From: Oscheius onirici
Taxonomy: Eukaryota; Nematoda; Chromadorea; Rhabditida; Rhabditidae
Reading direction: 5' to 3'
Assembly (NCBI GenBank): GCA_932521025.1
Contig: OW051471.1
Coordinates: 4,836,001 to 4,900,000, forward strand
DNA: 64,000 nt
The position numbers were made by a program, and so were the translations under genes. This document shows, piece after piece, positions 49,736 through 60,663 of the stretch. The notes beneath the pieces were generated by a model. It saw only the letters and a list, made by a program, of their open reading frames with translations. It had not been told where the DNA came from and ran no database searches. Position 1 is the stretch's first letter. Each line of letters opens with the position of its first letter.

Positions 49736-50866
49736 AATTGTTATTGGATAAATGGTTATTGTTGCATATTTCATCTCTACTTTGGTTTACATGGCCTTCA
49801 CCATTTTTTATTTCTGCCTTACCGTATTGGGCTTGCACTTCGCCGAAAAAGTGATTCTTGACTTGTCTGTAAGGCTGCTTTAACCGATAGGATGGTTTAA
49901 TTGTGTATTCTTGTTGTTATCAGCTTTTTATCTCGAAAGACTTGGGACTCCCAGGCCTATTCTATTTACTCTATGAGTGGTAGTGGGCTTTTACAAATGA
50001 CCAGCTGTCGCCTGCGACGCTGAAAAGAGCGAAATAAATTATGTTCAAGTCAGGTTTGGGCGGACGTTCGTGTTCGATGTTCGTTTGGGCCAGACAAGAA
50101 TAGTCCGTGTTCAACGTCGAACATTGGGAGACGCGGACGTCCGGTTCGCATGACGAACGTGCAAAAGTTTGAGACTCGAACAGAGTTTAAAAGCCGGACG
50201 AACACGGACACTTTTTGCACCAGCAATTATTAAAAAAAATGCTCTCTCAGTGCCAAAGAAAGTTTTTCATGGCCCAGACATTTCCAAACTTCTTTCAATC
50301 CATTTATCAACCCAGTTTTTGATAAAAGGTCCTTTGACTAAATGTTCAAAGTGCCTGATTTGCTCGAGAAATTAAATTTGAGTGTAAATTTTCGAATTGT
50401 TCGTGTCCGCTGTTCGGTTCGACTTCGAACAAAAAGTGCTCTGTTCGGTCCGTGTTCGTGTTCGCGCAAAAATCAGCTGTCCGCCCAACCCTGGTCCAAG
50501 TCCTAGATTCTCATCCAATTGACAAAACTTTCTCATCGCTACCTCTTTCTCACTCCAAGTTCAAATTTTATTGTCTTATCTTGACAATTTCTGACTTGTC
50601 GCGACCATTTGAGGTCCCGGACAAACAAACATCCAAAAAGAGACGACTACAGACACCATTACTCTTTAGACATAGTGTAGATTTTTTGTGAAAGTGCTCG
50701 CGTTTCGTTTTTGCGGTATTTGCGCTCTGATGAAACGGGGAATCCGTAGGCGTGGCCAAGGGTGCACCGCCTGTCTGTGGCCCTTGCATCAATAGTTATC
50801 TAGTTTTATTTTAAACTCTCCTTCTGTTTCACGACACCTTCTTATACAAATACTTGCAGGGTTACA
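49736..50866. other. Spacer containing a hAT-like MITE
   Basis: About 1.1 kb between the eL20 and cytochrome c genes. Apart from the element at 50051-50493 I see no gene, repeat or RNA. Confidence 0.45.
50051..50493. mobile_element. hAT-like MITE (CAGGGTTGGG family), copy 2
   Basis: The left end is CAGGTTTGGGCGGAC and the right end in reverse complement is CAGGGTTGGGCGGAC. Flanking octamers GTTCAAGT (50043-50050) and GTCCAAGT (50494-50501) differ at one base, a slightly decayed 8-bp target duplication. It shares interior GTTCGATGTTCGTTTGGGCC and GACGTCCG motifs with 16817-17094. Confidence 0.82.
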
Positions 50867-51464
50867 ATGGCTGATATTCCTGAGGGAGATTACGACAAAG
50901 GAAAGCAGGTCTTTAAGCAGGTTAGTTGTCACAAGTTTGTGTCAACAATTCTTTTTAGAGATGCCTTCAATGTCATGTTGCCGACTCTAAAGCTACCAAG
51001 ACTGGGCCATCTCTTCACGGAATCATCGGTAGAAAGTCCGGTACCGTTGATGGATTCGATTATTCCCCCGCCAACAAAGCTAAGGTTAGTTTATTTTTCT
51101 AATCTTTACCTTTTTGTGTTTGTCAAAAGCCTGAAAAAGTTGTCATTGTTATATCTTGTTTCTTAAATGTATGACATTTCTCTAATGTACAAAATTTGCT
51201 TATTCGACGGACCACGTGGGCTGTTCTTGTCAGAAATCAAACCACGTCATCGCAGTATGAAACTTGATTGATTGCACTTTGTTTCAAACATTATTTTTCA
51301 CTTTTCAGGGAGTCACCTGGACCCGCGAGACACTCTTCGAATATCTTCTCAACCCCAAGAAATATATTCCTGGAACCAAGATGGTCTTCGCTGGATTGAA
51401 GTCAAAGGATGATCGTGCCCATCTTATCAAGTACTTGGAAGTCGAGTCTGAGAAGAAAATCTAA
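50867..51464 (+). CDS. Cytochrome c
   Basis: Electron carrier in the mitochondrial intermembrane space and apoptosis effector in many animals. Three exons (50867-50920, 50959-51084, 51309-51464) encode 111 residues. The haem motif CLQCH crosses into exon 2, then [44 protein letters not shown] (axial Met) and the usual end [13 protein letters not shown]. Conserved length and order. The CAG/GGTTACAATG start context again fits trans-splicing. dif-1 follows on the same strand. Confidence 0.97.
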
Positions 51465-51911
51465 ATCTACTGGATCTTATGGAACCATTTAATTTTGCTA
51501 GTTCTCTCAAAATTCGTTTGTTATGTTCTAGAGAATGAATTCATTGATTTTGCGACCTTTGTATCTGCTCTCAGCTCTCCTTGTTATCTAACAATGTGCC
51601 GCGTATCGAACTTGTGTATTGCAGTCTGGCCGCTTACCGGCATGGTCATCGACCTTGTTCTCTCAGCTAAACTTTTTGTAAATTGTTACATGACCACATT
51701 GTTGTTTTGTGCTAATTTGCCGTATGTTGGCTTGAGATGAAGATCTGAATGGGATTTTTCCAACCTGACTGAGGTATTAGTGTTGGCGAATGCGCTCTTA
51801 GTGTCCCTATAGGTGCAGAGTACAAAGTTCGTGCACTTGACACCGCGTTCAGCTGCTATCCTTTTCGTTTATTTGTGCAATTATATTACTTGTCTTACAT
51901 TTTGTAGAAAA
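51465..51911. other. Spacer between cytochrome c and dif-1
   Basis: 447 bases. It presumably includes the cytochrome c 3' UTR. Open frames here (51495-51740) show no conserved motifs. Confidence 0.4.
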
Positions 51912-53139
51912 TGTCTGATGTGCTGCTCAACTTTATTGCCGGAGGAGTCGGAGGGTCATGCACGGTCATCGTCGGACATCCATTCGATACTGTCAAGGTT
52001 TTTTTTACAAGTTTAGCGTGGCATAAATTAAATTCTAGGTGAGAATACAAACAATGCCTCGTCCTCTCCCCGGAGAGAAGCCCCTCTTCACAGGAGCCTT
52101 AGACTGTTTCAAGCAGACAATTGCTAAAGAGGGATTCACTGCTCTTTATAAGGTAACATTACCCAATTTCTCAGCCAAATTCTGCAGGGAATGTCTGCTC
52201 CTCTGGTCGGTGTCTCGCCTCTCTTCGCCGTCTTTTTTGGAGGATGTGCTGTTGGAAAATGGCTCCAAACAACTGAGCCCAGTCAGTTCTGTTTTATGTT
52301 TCTAACACTTATTTATTCAGACCAAGAGATGACTTTCATCCAGAATGCCAACAGCGGTGCTTTGGCCGGTATTTTCACTACCATTGTCATGGTTCCCGGC
52401 GAAAGGATCAAGTGCCTTCTACAGGTTATTTTCAATTCATCTTGTCACAAACAAGTAGTTTAGGTACAATCTTCGGGTCATGCTCCATCCGGAGTTCATT
52501 ACGATGGTCCTCTCGATGTCGTGAAGAAACTGTACAAACAGGGAGGAATGGCTTCTATCTACCGAGGAACAGGAGCTACTCTTCTTCGAGGTGATATCAT
52601 AAAACTCATTCAAACTTCCAAATTCAGACATTCCTGCCAGTGCTGCCTACCTTTCTGTCTATGAATTCCTCAAAAAAAAGTTCAGCGGTGAAGGCAACGA
52701 ACGAACTCTTTCTCCCGGAGCAACTCTTCTTGCCGGAGGACTTGCTGGCATTGCAAACTGGTTAGCTTTTCGATTCACTCGATTTTAAATATGAGTTTAG
52801 GTCGGTGTGTATTCCTGCTGATGTTCTCAAATCCCGACTTCAAACAGCTCCCGAAGGCAAATATCCCGATGGAATCCGTGGTGTTCTACGAGAGGTTTTG
52901 AGAGAGGAGGGACCCAGAGCTCTATTTAAGGTTTGTTGAATAGAATGTTCCCCCCTAAACCATTTTCAGGGTTTCACGCCAGTCATGCTTCGTGCCTTCC
53001 CAGCTAACGCAGGTTAGTCTTTGTTTGTAGAGTTTTGAGATTGCTCTCTTCAGCTTGCTTCCTGGGATTGGAGAGTACTCTCTGGGTGTTCCGCTTCTTC
53101 GGAATTGGAGGACAACCTACGGCCGCAAAGAACGAGTGA
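51912..53139 (+). CDS. dif-1: Mitochondrial carnitine/acylcarnitine carrier (DIF-1 type)
   Basis: An inner-membrane carrier of the SLC25 family. In C. elegans DIF-1 is needed to maintain tissue differentiation in embryos. The start [20 protein letters not shown], then PFDTVKVRIQT, is the first P-x-D/E-x-x-(K/R) carrier signature. The second is [11 protein letters not shown] and the third [12 protein letters not shown], each at the end of an odd helix. [20 protein letters not shown] and [19 protein letters not shown] match the CACT subfamily. Six to seven exons. TTTTGTAG lies three bases before the ATG, suggesting trans-splicing. It follows cytochrome c by 447 bases. Confidence 0.94.
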
Positions 53140-53223
53140 ACAGATAACTGGTATTTCATGTTTTATACTTTGTGTAGAGTAAATTATTCAAAACATACTC
53201 TTGCTTCTACCGGTCGACCGCGC

Positions 53224-53237
53224 ATCGCCATAGCAAC
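53224..53237 (+). promoter_or_regulatory. RFX/DAF-19 X-box upstream of TMEM218
   Basis: ATCGCCATAGCAAC matches the nematode X-box consensus (RYYNYY-AT-RRNRAC) at every defined position. It ends 15 bases before the TMEM218 ATG. DAF-19 X-boxes drive ciliary genes in C. elegans. Confidence 0.72.
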
Positions 53238-53252
53238 GCTGTTTGTTCCGAA

Positions 53253-53695
53253 ATGTTGCGGCCTTTCGGTCTTGGACCAGCCGTATTCTCTGCTATTGCT
53301 GTGATCGTGTTATTCCTTATTCTTGGAGTAGCAGCTGGAAGATTAAAAGGATTGTAAGTAAATCTTACTCTCTTGTACTCTTTTTTTTATAAGAACGGCA
53401 GTGGTAGGCGTTTTTATTCTAAGCTCAACACTGTTTTCGGCGATCGCATTTTGGCCAACCTTTGAACCAGGAGAGCCTGCTCATCAGGTTTGTTCTCTCG
53501 AAGCGAAATGTAGAAATCTTCGTTCAGCAAGGTCCAATTGACTACCTCTTCTTACCGCGGACAGCCCTTCTCATATTCCTTCTTTACGGTCTAGTAAAAA
53601 CACTTTTTGAGCTAATAACTCATGGTCTCCTTGATGTCACGGCTGTTCGAAATATCGCCTCAAGAAGTACGAAAACCAAAGTTACCACCCGCTAA
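53253..53695 (+). CDS. TMEM218-like ciliary transition-zone protein
   Basis: Three exons (53253-53353, 53394-53487, 53528-53695) give 120 residues, near the 115 of human TMEM218. There are three membrane helices: FSAIAVIVLFLILGVAAG, VGVFILSSTLFSAIAFW and TALLIFLLYGLVKTLFEL. The order, spacing and a short loop with PTFEPGEP match TMEM218, a transition-zone protein linked to Joubert/Meckel syndromes. An X-box immediately upstream supports the ciliary role. The last 14 bases overlap, tail to tail, the end of the GTPBP10-like CDS. Confidence 0.75.
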
Positions 53696-55197
53696 TAATG
53701 AAATAAATCATATATTTTATCTTAGGACTGTAATCGACATCACCGGCATAATTCGGATTTAAATCTTTGTGAACACGGATCAAGGCCTTTTTGACTTTCT
53801 CGATCTTGCCCAATCTGGCAGAAATTGGCAGGACGTAGTCGAATCTGATTGGTCGAGTTGGACGGAGCTCTTCTGGAAGAGTTAGGTGCCAGTCGGGCGA
53901 TTTAATACGAATAACGAGATCGTCTATTGGCTAAAATAAATTTGAGGTATTGTATTGAAAACACCTACTTTCATGTCTTTCACTTTGTCAATTTTGTTGA
54001 GGAGCAAGATCGAAGGTTTATCGGCTAGTTTTTGATCATACACTTCGATCTCCTTGTTCAGAATAGCTACCGTCTCCAGAGGTGACCTCAGAGGCTCATT
54101 GAGAGCATTTTTCAGTTGGAATCCTAACGAGTCGACGACGAAGCAAAGAATTTCGCTGTATTCGAGATGCTTCAGAAACTTGTGACCTTTGCCTCGATTT
54201 TGAGACGCGCCTTCTATGAGACCTGAACTTTTGTGTTTGTTTATAAAAACAACCAGCGAGACCTGGTAAATCAGCAATGGATAGAGTGAACGGATCGTCG
54301 CTGCCCGGAGAAGAGGACCAGAAGGCGACCTGCGGATTCACCTTAAATTGGTTTTCTTAAAAAAAAACAGCGGCGCCTTACTGTTGTGAATGGATATGGC
54401 GCAATTTTTATGCTCTTCTTTGGAACAAATGCCGAGAGAAGAGTCGATTTTCCAGCGTTCGGGAATCCTACGAGGCCAACGTTTGGACGTAGTTTCAGAT
54501 GAATAGAAATGTTCAGATTATCTCCTTTCTGACCCCTGAAATAATATGTTGGAAAAACACAAAGGAAATACCTAAAGCCGTTTGTGGGACACCCACCATA
54601 TCCTCCTTTTGCGACCAGATATTTTTGGAACGGCCGATTACATCGGGTTAAAAGAAAGTTATTTTCTTCATTGACGACATCAACTCCAACCGGAACTTCA
54701 AAAAACTGTAGACGGATTAGTTTGCATGGTGAGAACTAACCGTATCCGACCCATTGTCTCCCAGCAGTTTTATCTTTTGACTTGAAGTTCCCGCCTCGGC
54801 TCGAATGGACATAGAGTTTTGTAGTCTTTTTCTGATATCAACAAAAGCCATTCCCTGCTTGGTGACAAAGTAGACATTTCCGCCGGCTCCTCCGACTCCG
54901 TTGTACCTGGAAATTGACTCATTTTCTTAGATTTCTCCACCAGTTGTAAAGCTTGCTTTTTTCTAACATTTTCGTCTTGACTGCGCCCAAAAATGTGCCT
55001 AGAATAGTTTCGGTGTTTTGTTCACACCACTGTTTGATTATTAGAACTGATCCGAAAAATTACCTGGCTAATCCATTGCCTCCAGTCCCGCCTTTCACGC
55101 GTATCGCGTATTTGTCCTCCGCGACTATTCCGAGATCGTTTTGTATTAACTGCTGCACGTTTTTGATAGCATTCGTTAGTGAACGGCATAAACGCAT
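53682..55197 (-). CDS. Obg-family GTPase, GTPBP10/ObgH2 type
   Basis: A GTPase in mitochondrial (or nucleolar) ribosome assembly. It starts at 55197 (MRLCRSLTNAIKNV). The Obg N-terminal glycine-rich fold shows as RVKGGTGGNGLAR and NGVGGAGGNVYFV, with KGGYGGCPTNGFRGQKGD. The G domain has GFPNAGKSTLLSAF (G1), ADLPGLIEGASQNRGKGHKFL (G3 with the Obg signature), LLLNKIDKVK (G4, NKxD) and PISARLG (G5). Absence of the bacterial C-terminal domain and the GHKFLKHLE motif favour GTPBP10. The stop at 53682-53684 overlaps the TMEM218 CDS by 14 bases. Confidence 0.9.
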
Positions 55198-55532
55198 GCT
55201 GAAATGCCCATTATTGGATGGCATACATGGAAAATCAATGAGATATTTTCAAGAATCATTACGAGGCGAACTTATTAGATTAACGGGAAACAGTTTGCTC
55301 AGATTTTGTTTGCTATGTATCTAAGAGATTTTCAGTCGTTGAAACAGTTTCAGCTTATTTTTTCCAGTTCTTTGGTTGAACTTTTTTTGCAAGTACGCAA
55401 AATTTCGCCACCACGTACCCGTCATCAAGCGGATGATAAAATTGTTTTTCTGGTCTTCTCCATTCTTTTCTTTGTTCAATTTCTGTGTTCTTTTTTGGTC
55501 CCAAAAATGACTATTTTTAGGGTTCATCCGCT
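55198..55532. promoter_or_regulatory. Bidirectional promoter region, GTPBP10 and UCKL1
   Basis: 335 bases between divergent start codons. A TTTTTAG acceptor at about 55514-55520 precedes the UCKL1 ATG. No clear factor sites. Confidence 0.4.
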
Positions 55533-57905
55533 ATGCGGGGAGACGGGAGAGAGGCCCGCTCGGTGAGAATCGAGGAGATTCCAAGTTACGCCAAATCTTC
55601 GGGTTAGTTTTCCCCTACTTCAAGTGACTGCCCCTAATAACGAAACGTGTGCAATTTTGCAGATCTGTCCTAAAGATGAAACGTTATCATCCTAGTTAGG
55701 TTTACTGTTGTGTTGTGCAGAATGCTTCAGTTACTAAAGTGCAAATGCGACTTTTGCAAACTAAAAACTACCAGCAGGTGTATGTAGTTTGGCTAGTGGC
55801 TATGTAGACAGTTAAAAATAGCAGCGTCTACGCCCCTTTTACAGTACCGTATTGATTGTCGCATTATTACAACAGCCTGTTTCATGGCTATATTCCAACA
55901 ATTACCATCATTTTCCAGGATCTTCTGTGAACGAGATGCCTCCTCGTAATTCCCCATCTCCTCCGGCTCCTCGTCGGCGTCTTCGCACATTAAGTGGTTC
56001 CAAGAGTGAGCATCATCTGATGACCACGAAGACTGGCAGAAAAGTCTACACTAAAGGAAGACCTCCATGGTATTCCTTTGTCAATTGCATAGATTCGAAT
56101 GTTCTAGGTACGACAAGAAGGGACAGACGCTCAAACAGCCGTACGTGATCGGCATTTGTGGCGGGTAAGCATTTTTGTCGTTACTATAGCTAATTAAGCT
56201 ATTTTCCAGATCAGCTAGCGGAAAAACCACGGTTGCTGCGAAGATTATTGAAAAGTTGGAGATACCATGGGTTACGGTTCTCAGTATGGATAGCTTTTAC
56301 AAAGTACGTCATCTTCGCAACTTGTCATATCTTTTTAATAGGTCTTGAATGAGGAACAGCACAAGCAGGCAGAGGAGGCCAACTACAACTTCGACCATCC
56401 CAACGCCTTCGACTTCGACCTGCTGTTCGATGTTCTCAGTCGTCTTCGAGAAGGAAAAAGCACCGAAGTTCCAGTCTACGATTTTAGCACTCATGCCAGA
56501 GACAACAATCCAAAGGTTAGATTTATTTCACTTCTTGTTTACAACCAGTTTTCAGATTATGTACGGAGCCGATGTGCTAATCTTCGAAGGAATTCTGGCC
56601 TTTCATCGAGAAGACATCAACAACATGATGGACATGAAAGTTTTCGTCGACACGGACGGAGATTTGCGTCTCGCTCGTCGTCTGAACCGCGATATCAACG
56701 AGCGTGGACGTGATACTCAAGGAGTACTCGACCAATACTTCCGATTTGTCAAGGTGTGTCGTCTTTTATTCATCGACAATAAGATTTTAGCCTGCTTTCG
56801 AAGCATACATTGCTCCGGGAATGAAAGTAGCCGATATTATTGTACCTCGCGGAGGTGACAACGATGTTGCCATCAATCTTATTGTCAAGCAAGTGATGAC
56901 ACAACTGATCAAGAGAGGTTTTTTTTAAACATTTATTGTGTTACAAGTCTAATTAGGTTACGATGAAACTGCCCACAAAGCTGTTCGTCTGGAACTATTA
57001 AATGGAGCAGTCGATTTGCCCGATGAACTTCCAGAGTCTCTTCATCTGATCAAAGAAACTCCTCAAGTCCGCGGTCTTCTCACCTTCATTCGCAACAAAC
57101 TGTCAAAAAGGTTTGGTTTGGTTTTTATATTCAATTCACTAATTTGAGAGACGAAATCATTTTCTACTCGGAACGTCTGACTCGCATTCTCATCGAAGAA
57201 GCCATGAACTTTATTCCTTTCAAAGACGTAGAGATCGAGCTTAGCAACGGAAACGAGTTTACTGGACGTCGCAAGGATGCTGAGATTTGTGGAGTTGCTA
57301 TAATGCGAGCCGGCGAAACTATGGAAAACTCGCTGAGGGCTATTGTCAAAGACGTCAAGGTTCTTTTTCTTTTCATTCTGAAATAAAAAAAAAGTTTTAG
57401 ATGGGAAAGATCTTGATCCAGACTAATGAGCAGACTCTGGAACCCGAGCTGTATTTTCTGCGTCTGCCGAAAGACATTCACGACTACAAAGTCATGCTCA
57501 TGGATGCTACCGTCGCTACAGGTTTGTTTCTTGAATGATTCTGTCATTTTCGAGAATATAGGTGCCGCTGCTATGATGGCTATTCGTATTTTATTGGACC
57601 ATGATGTTCCCGAAGAAAATATCTATCTTCTTAGCTTATTGATGTCCGAACCTGGAGTCCATGCCCTGGCCTACGCATTCCCCAAGGCTTGGCTCTCATT
57701 CAGCTTTTTCTAATAAAATATTTGCAGGTCAGACTTATCACTTCCGCTGTCGATAAGACCCTCAGCGACAACTTTTACGTCATCCCAGGAATGGGCAATT
57801 TCGGAGTGAGTTTCAAATCTAATGGTTTGAGAATGAATGTTTCAGGACCGTTACTACGGAACCTGTTTGTCGGACGACGAAGGCGACGAACCCTTTGATT
57901 GTTAA
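55533..57905 (+). CDS. Uridine-cytidine kinase-like 1 (UCKL1)
   Basis: A pyrimidine-salvage protein with an N-terminal uridine kinase and a C-terminal uracil-phosphoribosyltransferase-like domain. The first exon 55533-55602 ([15 protein letters not shown]) joins in frame to 55919. After [14 protein letters not shown] comes the P-loop [60 protein letters not shown] and [17 protein letters not shown]. The second domain has [58 protein letters not shown] and the PRPP-like end [20 protein letters not shown]. It ends [10 protein letters not shown], an acidic tail as in UCKL1. ufd-1 follows 376 bases downstream on the same strand. Confidence 0.96.
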
Positions 57906-58281
57906 ACTAATTTCTTTGTCCTTAGGTATTGTTGTTTTTTTAGATTCCAAAAAGTATTCGTTTTGCTTTAATTTCCCCTTTTGGTGCCTTTATTTTCAGC
58001 CATGTCCCAAGATGCTTTCTTGACCCCCACTATATACGCATTTTCTTGTTTTTCTTGTTAGAATCCTACTGGTGGATACGTCTTTGATCTAACACATAGT
58101 ATTCCCTTTTTCACTTGACCTTTGCAAATGACTTTTTCTCTCTGTCCAGATTGTATTTTGAGTATTAACCTTTCTACATAAAATTTTTCGTAGGCATTAG
58201 AAACGTCTACATTCCTTCGGTTCTTACTCCACAATTATCAACCAATTTGTTTTTCAAGTTTGCTAAACTGCTTTCAGAAAA
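57906..58281. other. Spacer between UCKL1 and ufd-1
   Basis: 376 bases, T-rich, ending in a CTTTCAG acceptor six bases before the ufd-1 ATG. No other feature seen. Confidence 0.4.
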
Positions 58282-59430
58282 ATGCAAAATTGGATTGCCG
58301 GATTTCAACAAGGGTATGGAAGGCCCTATAGCGAGCAGCTCCGCGCTCGCTCTATTCCATTTTTCGAAGGAGCCGACTCGGAAAAAGTCACGGATATGGA
58401 TTACAGTGGAAAGGTTTCCCCTTCTTTTGAATTGAATAAACAGATTTGTAGATTCTGCTGCCCACTTCTTCTCTTGACAAATTGGTCCGTCTCAACATCC
58501 AGTATCCCATGCTTTTCAAATTGACCAACTGCGAAGACGGCGTTCAAAGATTTACTCATTGTGGAGTTCTCGAGTTTTCTGCTCCCGAAGGATTTTGCTA
58601 TCTGCCCGGATGGGTATGATTTTCTCGTTTTCTTCTCATAAATAGTCTCCAGATGATGCGACACTTACTTCTCTCGGAAGGAGCGATGGTTCGAATCGAT
58701 TCCGCTACTCTCGTCAATGCAACTTACTGCAAATTGAAGCCTCTCTCCGTCGATTTCCTCAACATCAGCAATCCCAGGTTTTTACTATCTTTTAGCGCAT
58801 TTATTTCCCTATTTTAGAGCTGTGCTCGAAGTGGAACTTCGCAAATTTGCCTGTCTGACGAAGAACGACCGAATCGCCGTGCGATATGCTGATCAAGTGC
58901 TCGAGTTTCAAATCAGAGAACTCAAGCCGCAAAATGCAGTCTGTATCATCGAATGCGATCTGAACTTGGATTTCGACGCTCCTGAAGGTTATGTCGAGCC
59001 GAAACATGACACTTATGTGCCCAAGGTAGTTATTTTCAAAGGATCTTTTTCAAAAATAGCTTCAGCCAGCAGCACCTGCACCAACAGCTGTAGCAGCACC
59101 AGTCAGCCAGTTTTCCGCGTTCACTGGAAGCGGTATGCGTTTGGACGGCAAGAAAAAACCTTCATCGAACAGTATTTGCGAAACTGGTCAACAAGAGGAA
59201 CCTGTGGTGCTCGGACCTGTCATCTGTAATACGGACTATACTCCTGGTATGCTCTTGCAGTTAGCCCAAAATAAAATCTTTTTTTAGGAAAGCTGAATTT
59301 TGTTCGTTACGACTACAAATCACGAGTGGTCATGGAACGTGAGATGAAGAACCGCGAAGAAGGACAGACAAAGGCGAAGGGACCAAGTCCGTTCCAAGGA
59401 GGAGGACATACCATCCGCAAACGCTATTAA
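58282..59430 (+). CDS. ufd-1: UFD1, ubiquitin fusion degradation cofactor of p97
   Basis: Partner of NPL4 and the AAA ATPase p97/CDC-48 in extracting ubiquitinated proteins. It starts [16 protein letters not shown]. The double-psi beta barrel region has [40 protein letters not shown] and [15 protein letters not shown], then [20 protein letters not shown] and [20 protein letters not shown]. After a Pro/Ala linker, the p97/NPL4-binding tail has [11 protein letters not shown] and a C-terminal block ending [10 protein letters not shown]. Length and order fit the family. The CAG close to the ATG suggests trans-splicing, possibly as a downstream operon gene. Confidence 0.95.
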
Positions 59431-59741
59431 CTCATTTCTCTTACTGGATTTTTTTACTGAGTCATTTTTCAGCCCTTTGACTATCTAAGTCTCTGTTTCT
59501 TTGTGCGGGTAGTTCTAAAATGGTTTGCGGCTTTTTATAAACATCTGTCCTTGGCTGGTTTTTCCGACTGGCGTGCTAAATGTGTCTGTCTACAGGGCGC
59601 CATCCCTAATGGGATGGGCGGACGGTTTGATAGTCGTGACAGAAGTAAGAAGAGCCGCAGACTAATCTTCCAGCCGCATCTTCTTTTCACCGCCTGGCTG
59701 ATTCATGGGGTCGTAGTTGATAGCATCTAAAGCACTCCACT
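59431..59741. other. Convergent spacer, ufd-1 and IFT22
   Basis: 311 bases between two stop codons. The ORF 59503-59730 (plus) has no conserved motif. No clear AATAAA stands out. Confidence 0.4.
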
Positions 59742-60629
59742 TTATTCATATCTATCCGATACTTGTCCGCTCCTCATTCTTAAGATGAAGTTATTTATGT
59801 TTTCTCTCAGAATATCTCCCTCGTGTCGCAAGTTTATAGCCAGATAGCGAACATCCTTGATCAGTCTAAATTCTCTTTGATTGATTAAAAACATAGAAAT
59901 TACTTAAAGGCAGCAATGTTTTCCTGATTCGTACGTCGATCTCCCTTCTCATTCAGTAGAACAAAGACATTTTCGTTCGAAACTCCCGTCTTCTGGACGA
60001 ATTCGCTGTACCTGCAATCTATCGCGTCAATCTCGAGTTCCCTCGTCAAATCTTGACCGCTGCAAATGACACCTTATTGCCCTGGCCGCGACGGATATTG
60101 AACCCACCAAGGCAGGAGGTCGTCGGCCGAGTTGATGTCTGGATCTGCCACCAGAATTACAGCCGTAACATCGTCTTTCATGGCCATCCAGCAGTCCTTG
60201 TATCTTGAAAACTTTTACAACTCTCCGAAACACTTACTTGAGATCTCCACTACAATCCCACAGCTCGATCTCGATGACATTTCGATATCCTCCGTCTTCT
60301 CGACTCTCAAAGTCGATGATCCTCACGCCTAAAAAGCCGCTTTCGTTGGTCATTCCATTTTTCGCTCATTAGTTTCATTAGGTGACCGCGAGCGCCTCAT
60401 TAGACTCATCCGAGCTGTGTACGATTGGCTTCGTTTCCTACCTTTTGTCGGCCTGTAGCTCTCACTCGCCTCCCAGTCTCCCGTCTCTCCCAAAAAGGTA
60501 GCAATTGCCGACTTTCCGGCCTGAAAAGAGGAGCGTTTGGTCGTAACATTTTCAATTTGTCACTCATTTTTCAATTCCAAAAAAACTGACCTTGGTGGGA
60601 CCGAGAAGAAGAATTTTCATCGACGACAT
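59742..60629 (-). CDS. IFT22/RABL5 (IFTA-2) small GTPase-like protein
   Basis: An intraflagellar-transport B subunit. It starts at 60629 (MSSMKILLLGPTK, or the inner Met at 60620) with a split P-loop GPTKAGKSAI. It then has GVRIIDFES, the RABL5-specific ELWDCSGDLKYKDCWMAM, a middle part with DDLLPWWVQYPS and VFVLLNEKGD, and a C-terminal helix ending GQVSDRYE. As in IFT22, DxxG is replaced by WDCSGD. Exons: the start at about 60629-60591, 60520-60440, 60330-60233, 60200-60080, 60011-59905 and 59864-59742. An X-box-like motif lies just upstream. The orthologue in C. elegans is IFTA-2. Confidence 0.86.
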
Positions 60630-60649
60630 TTGTTGGGTATACGAGGCTG

Positions 60650-60663
60650 GTTGCCAAGGTGAC
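60650..60663 (-). promoter_or_regulatory. X-box-like motif upstream of IFT22
   Basis: GTTGCCAAGGTGAC on the plus strand fits the relaxed nematode X-box RYYNYY-WW-RRNRAC; the central AA instead of AT is the only departure from the strict form. It lies 21-34 bases upstream of the first IFT22 ATG. Confidence 0.55.

Noticed and set aside
49889..49902. GGTTTAATTGTG resembling the start of nematode SL1
   Set aside because: It matches only the first nine or so bases of SL1, lacks the rest of the leader and the Sm site, and sits in the 3' flank of the eL20 gene.
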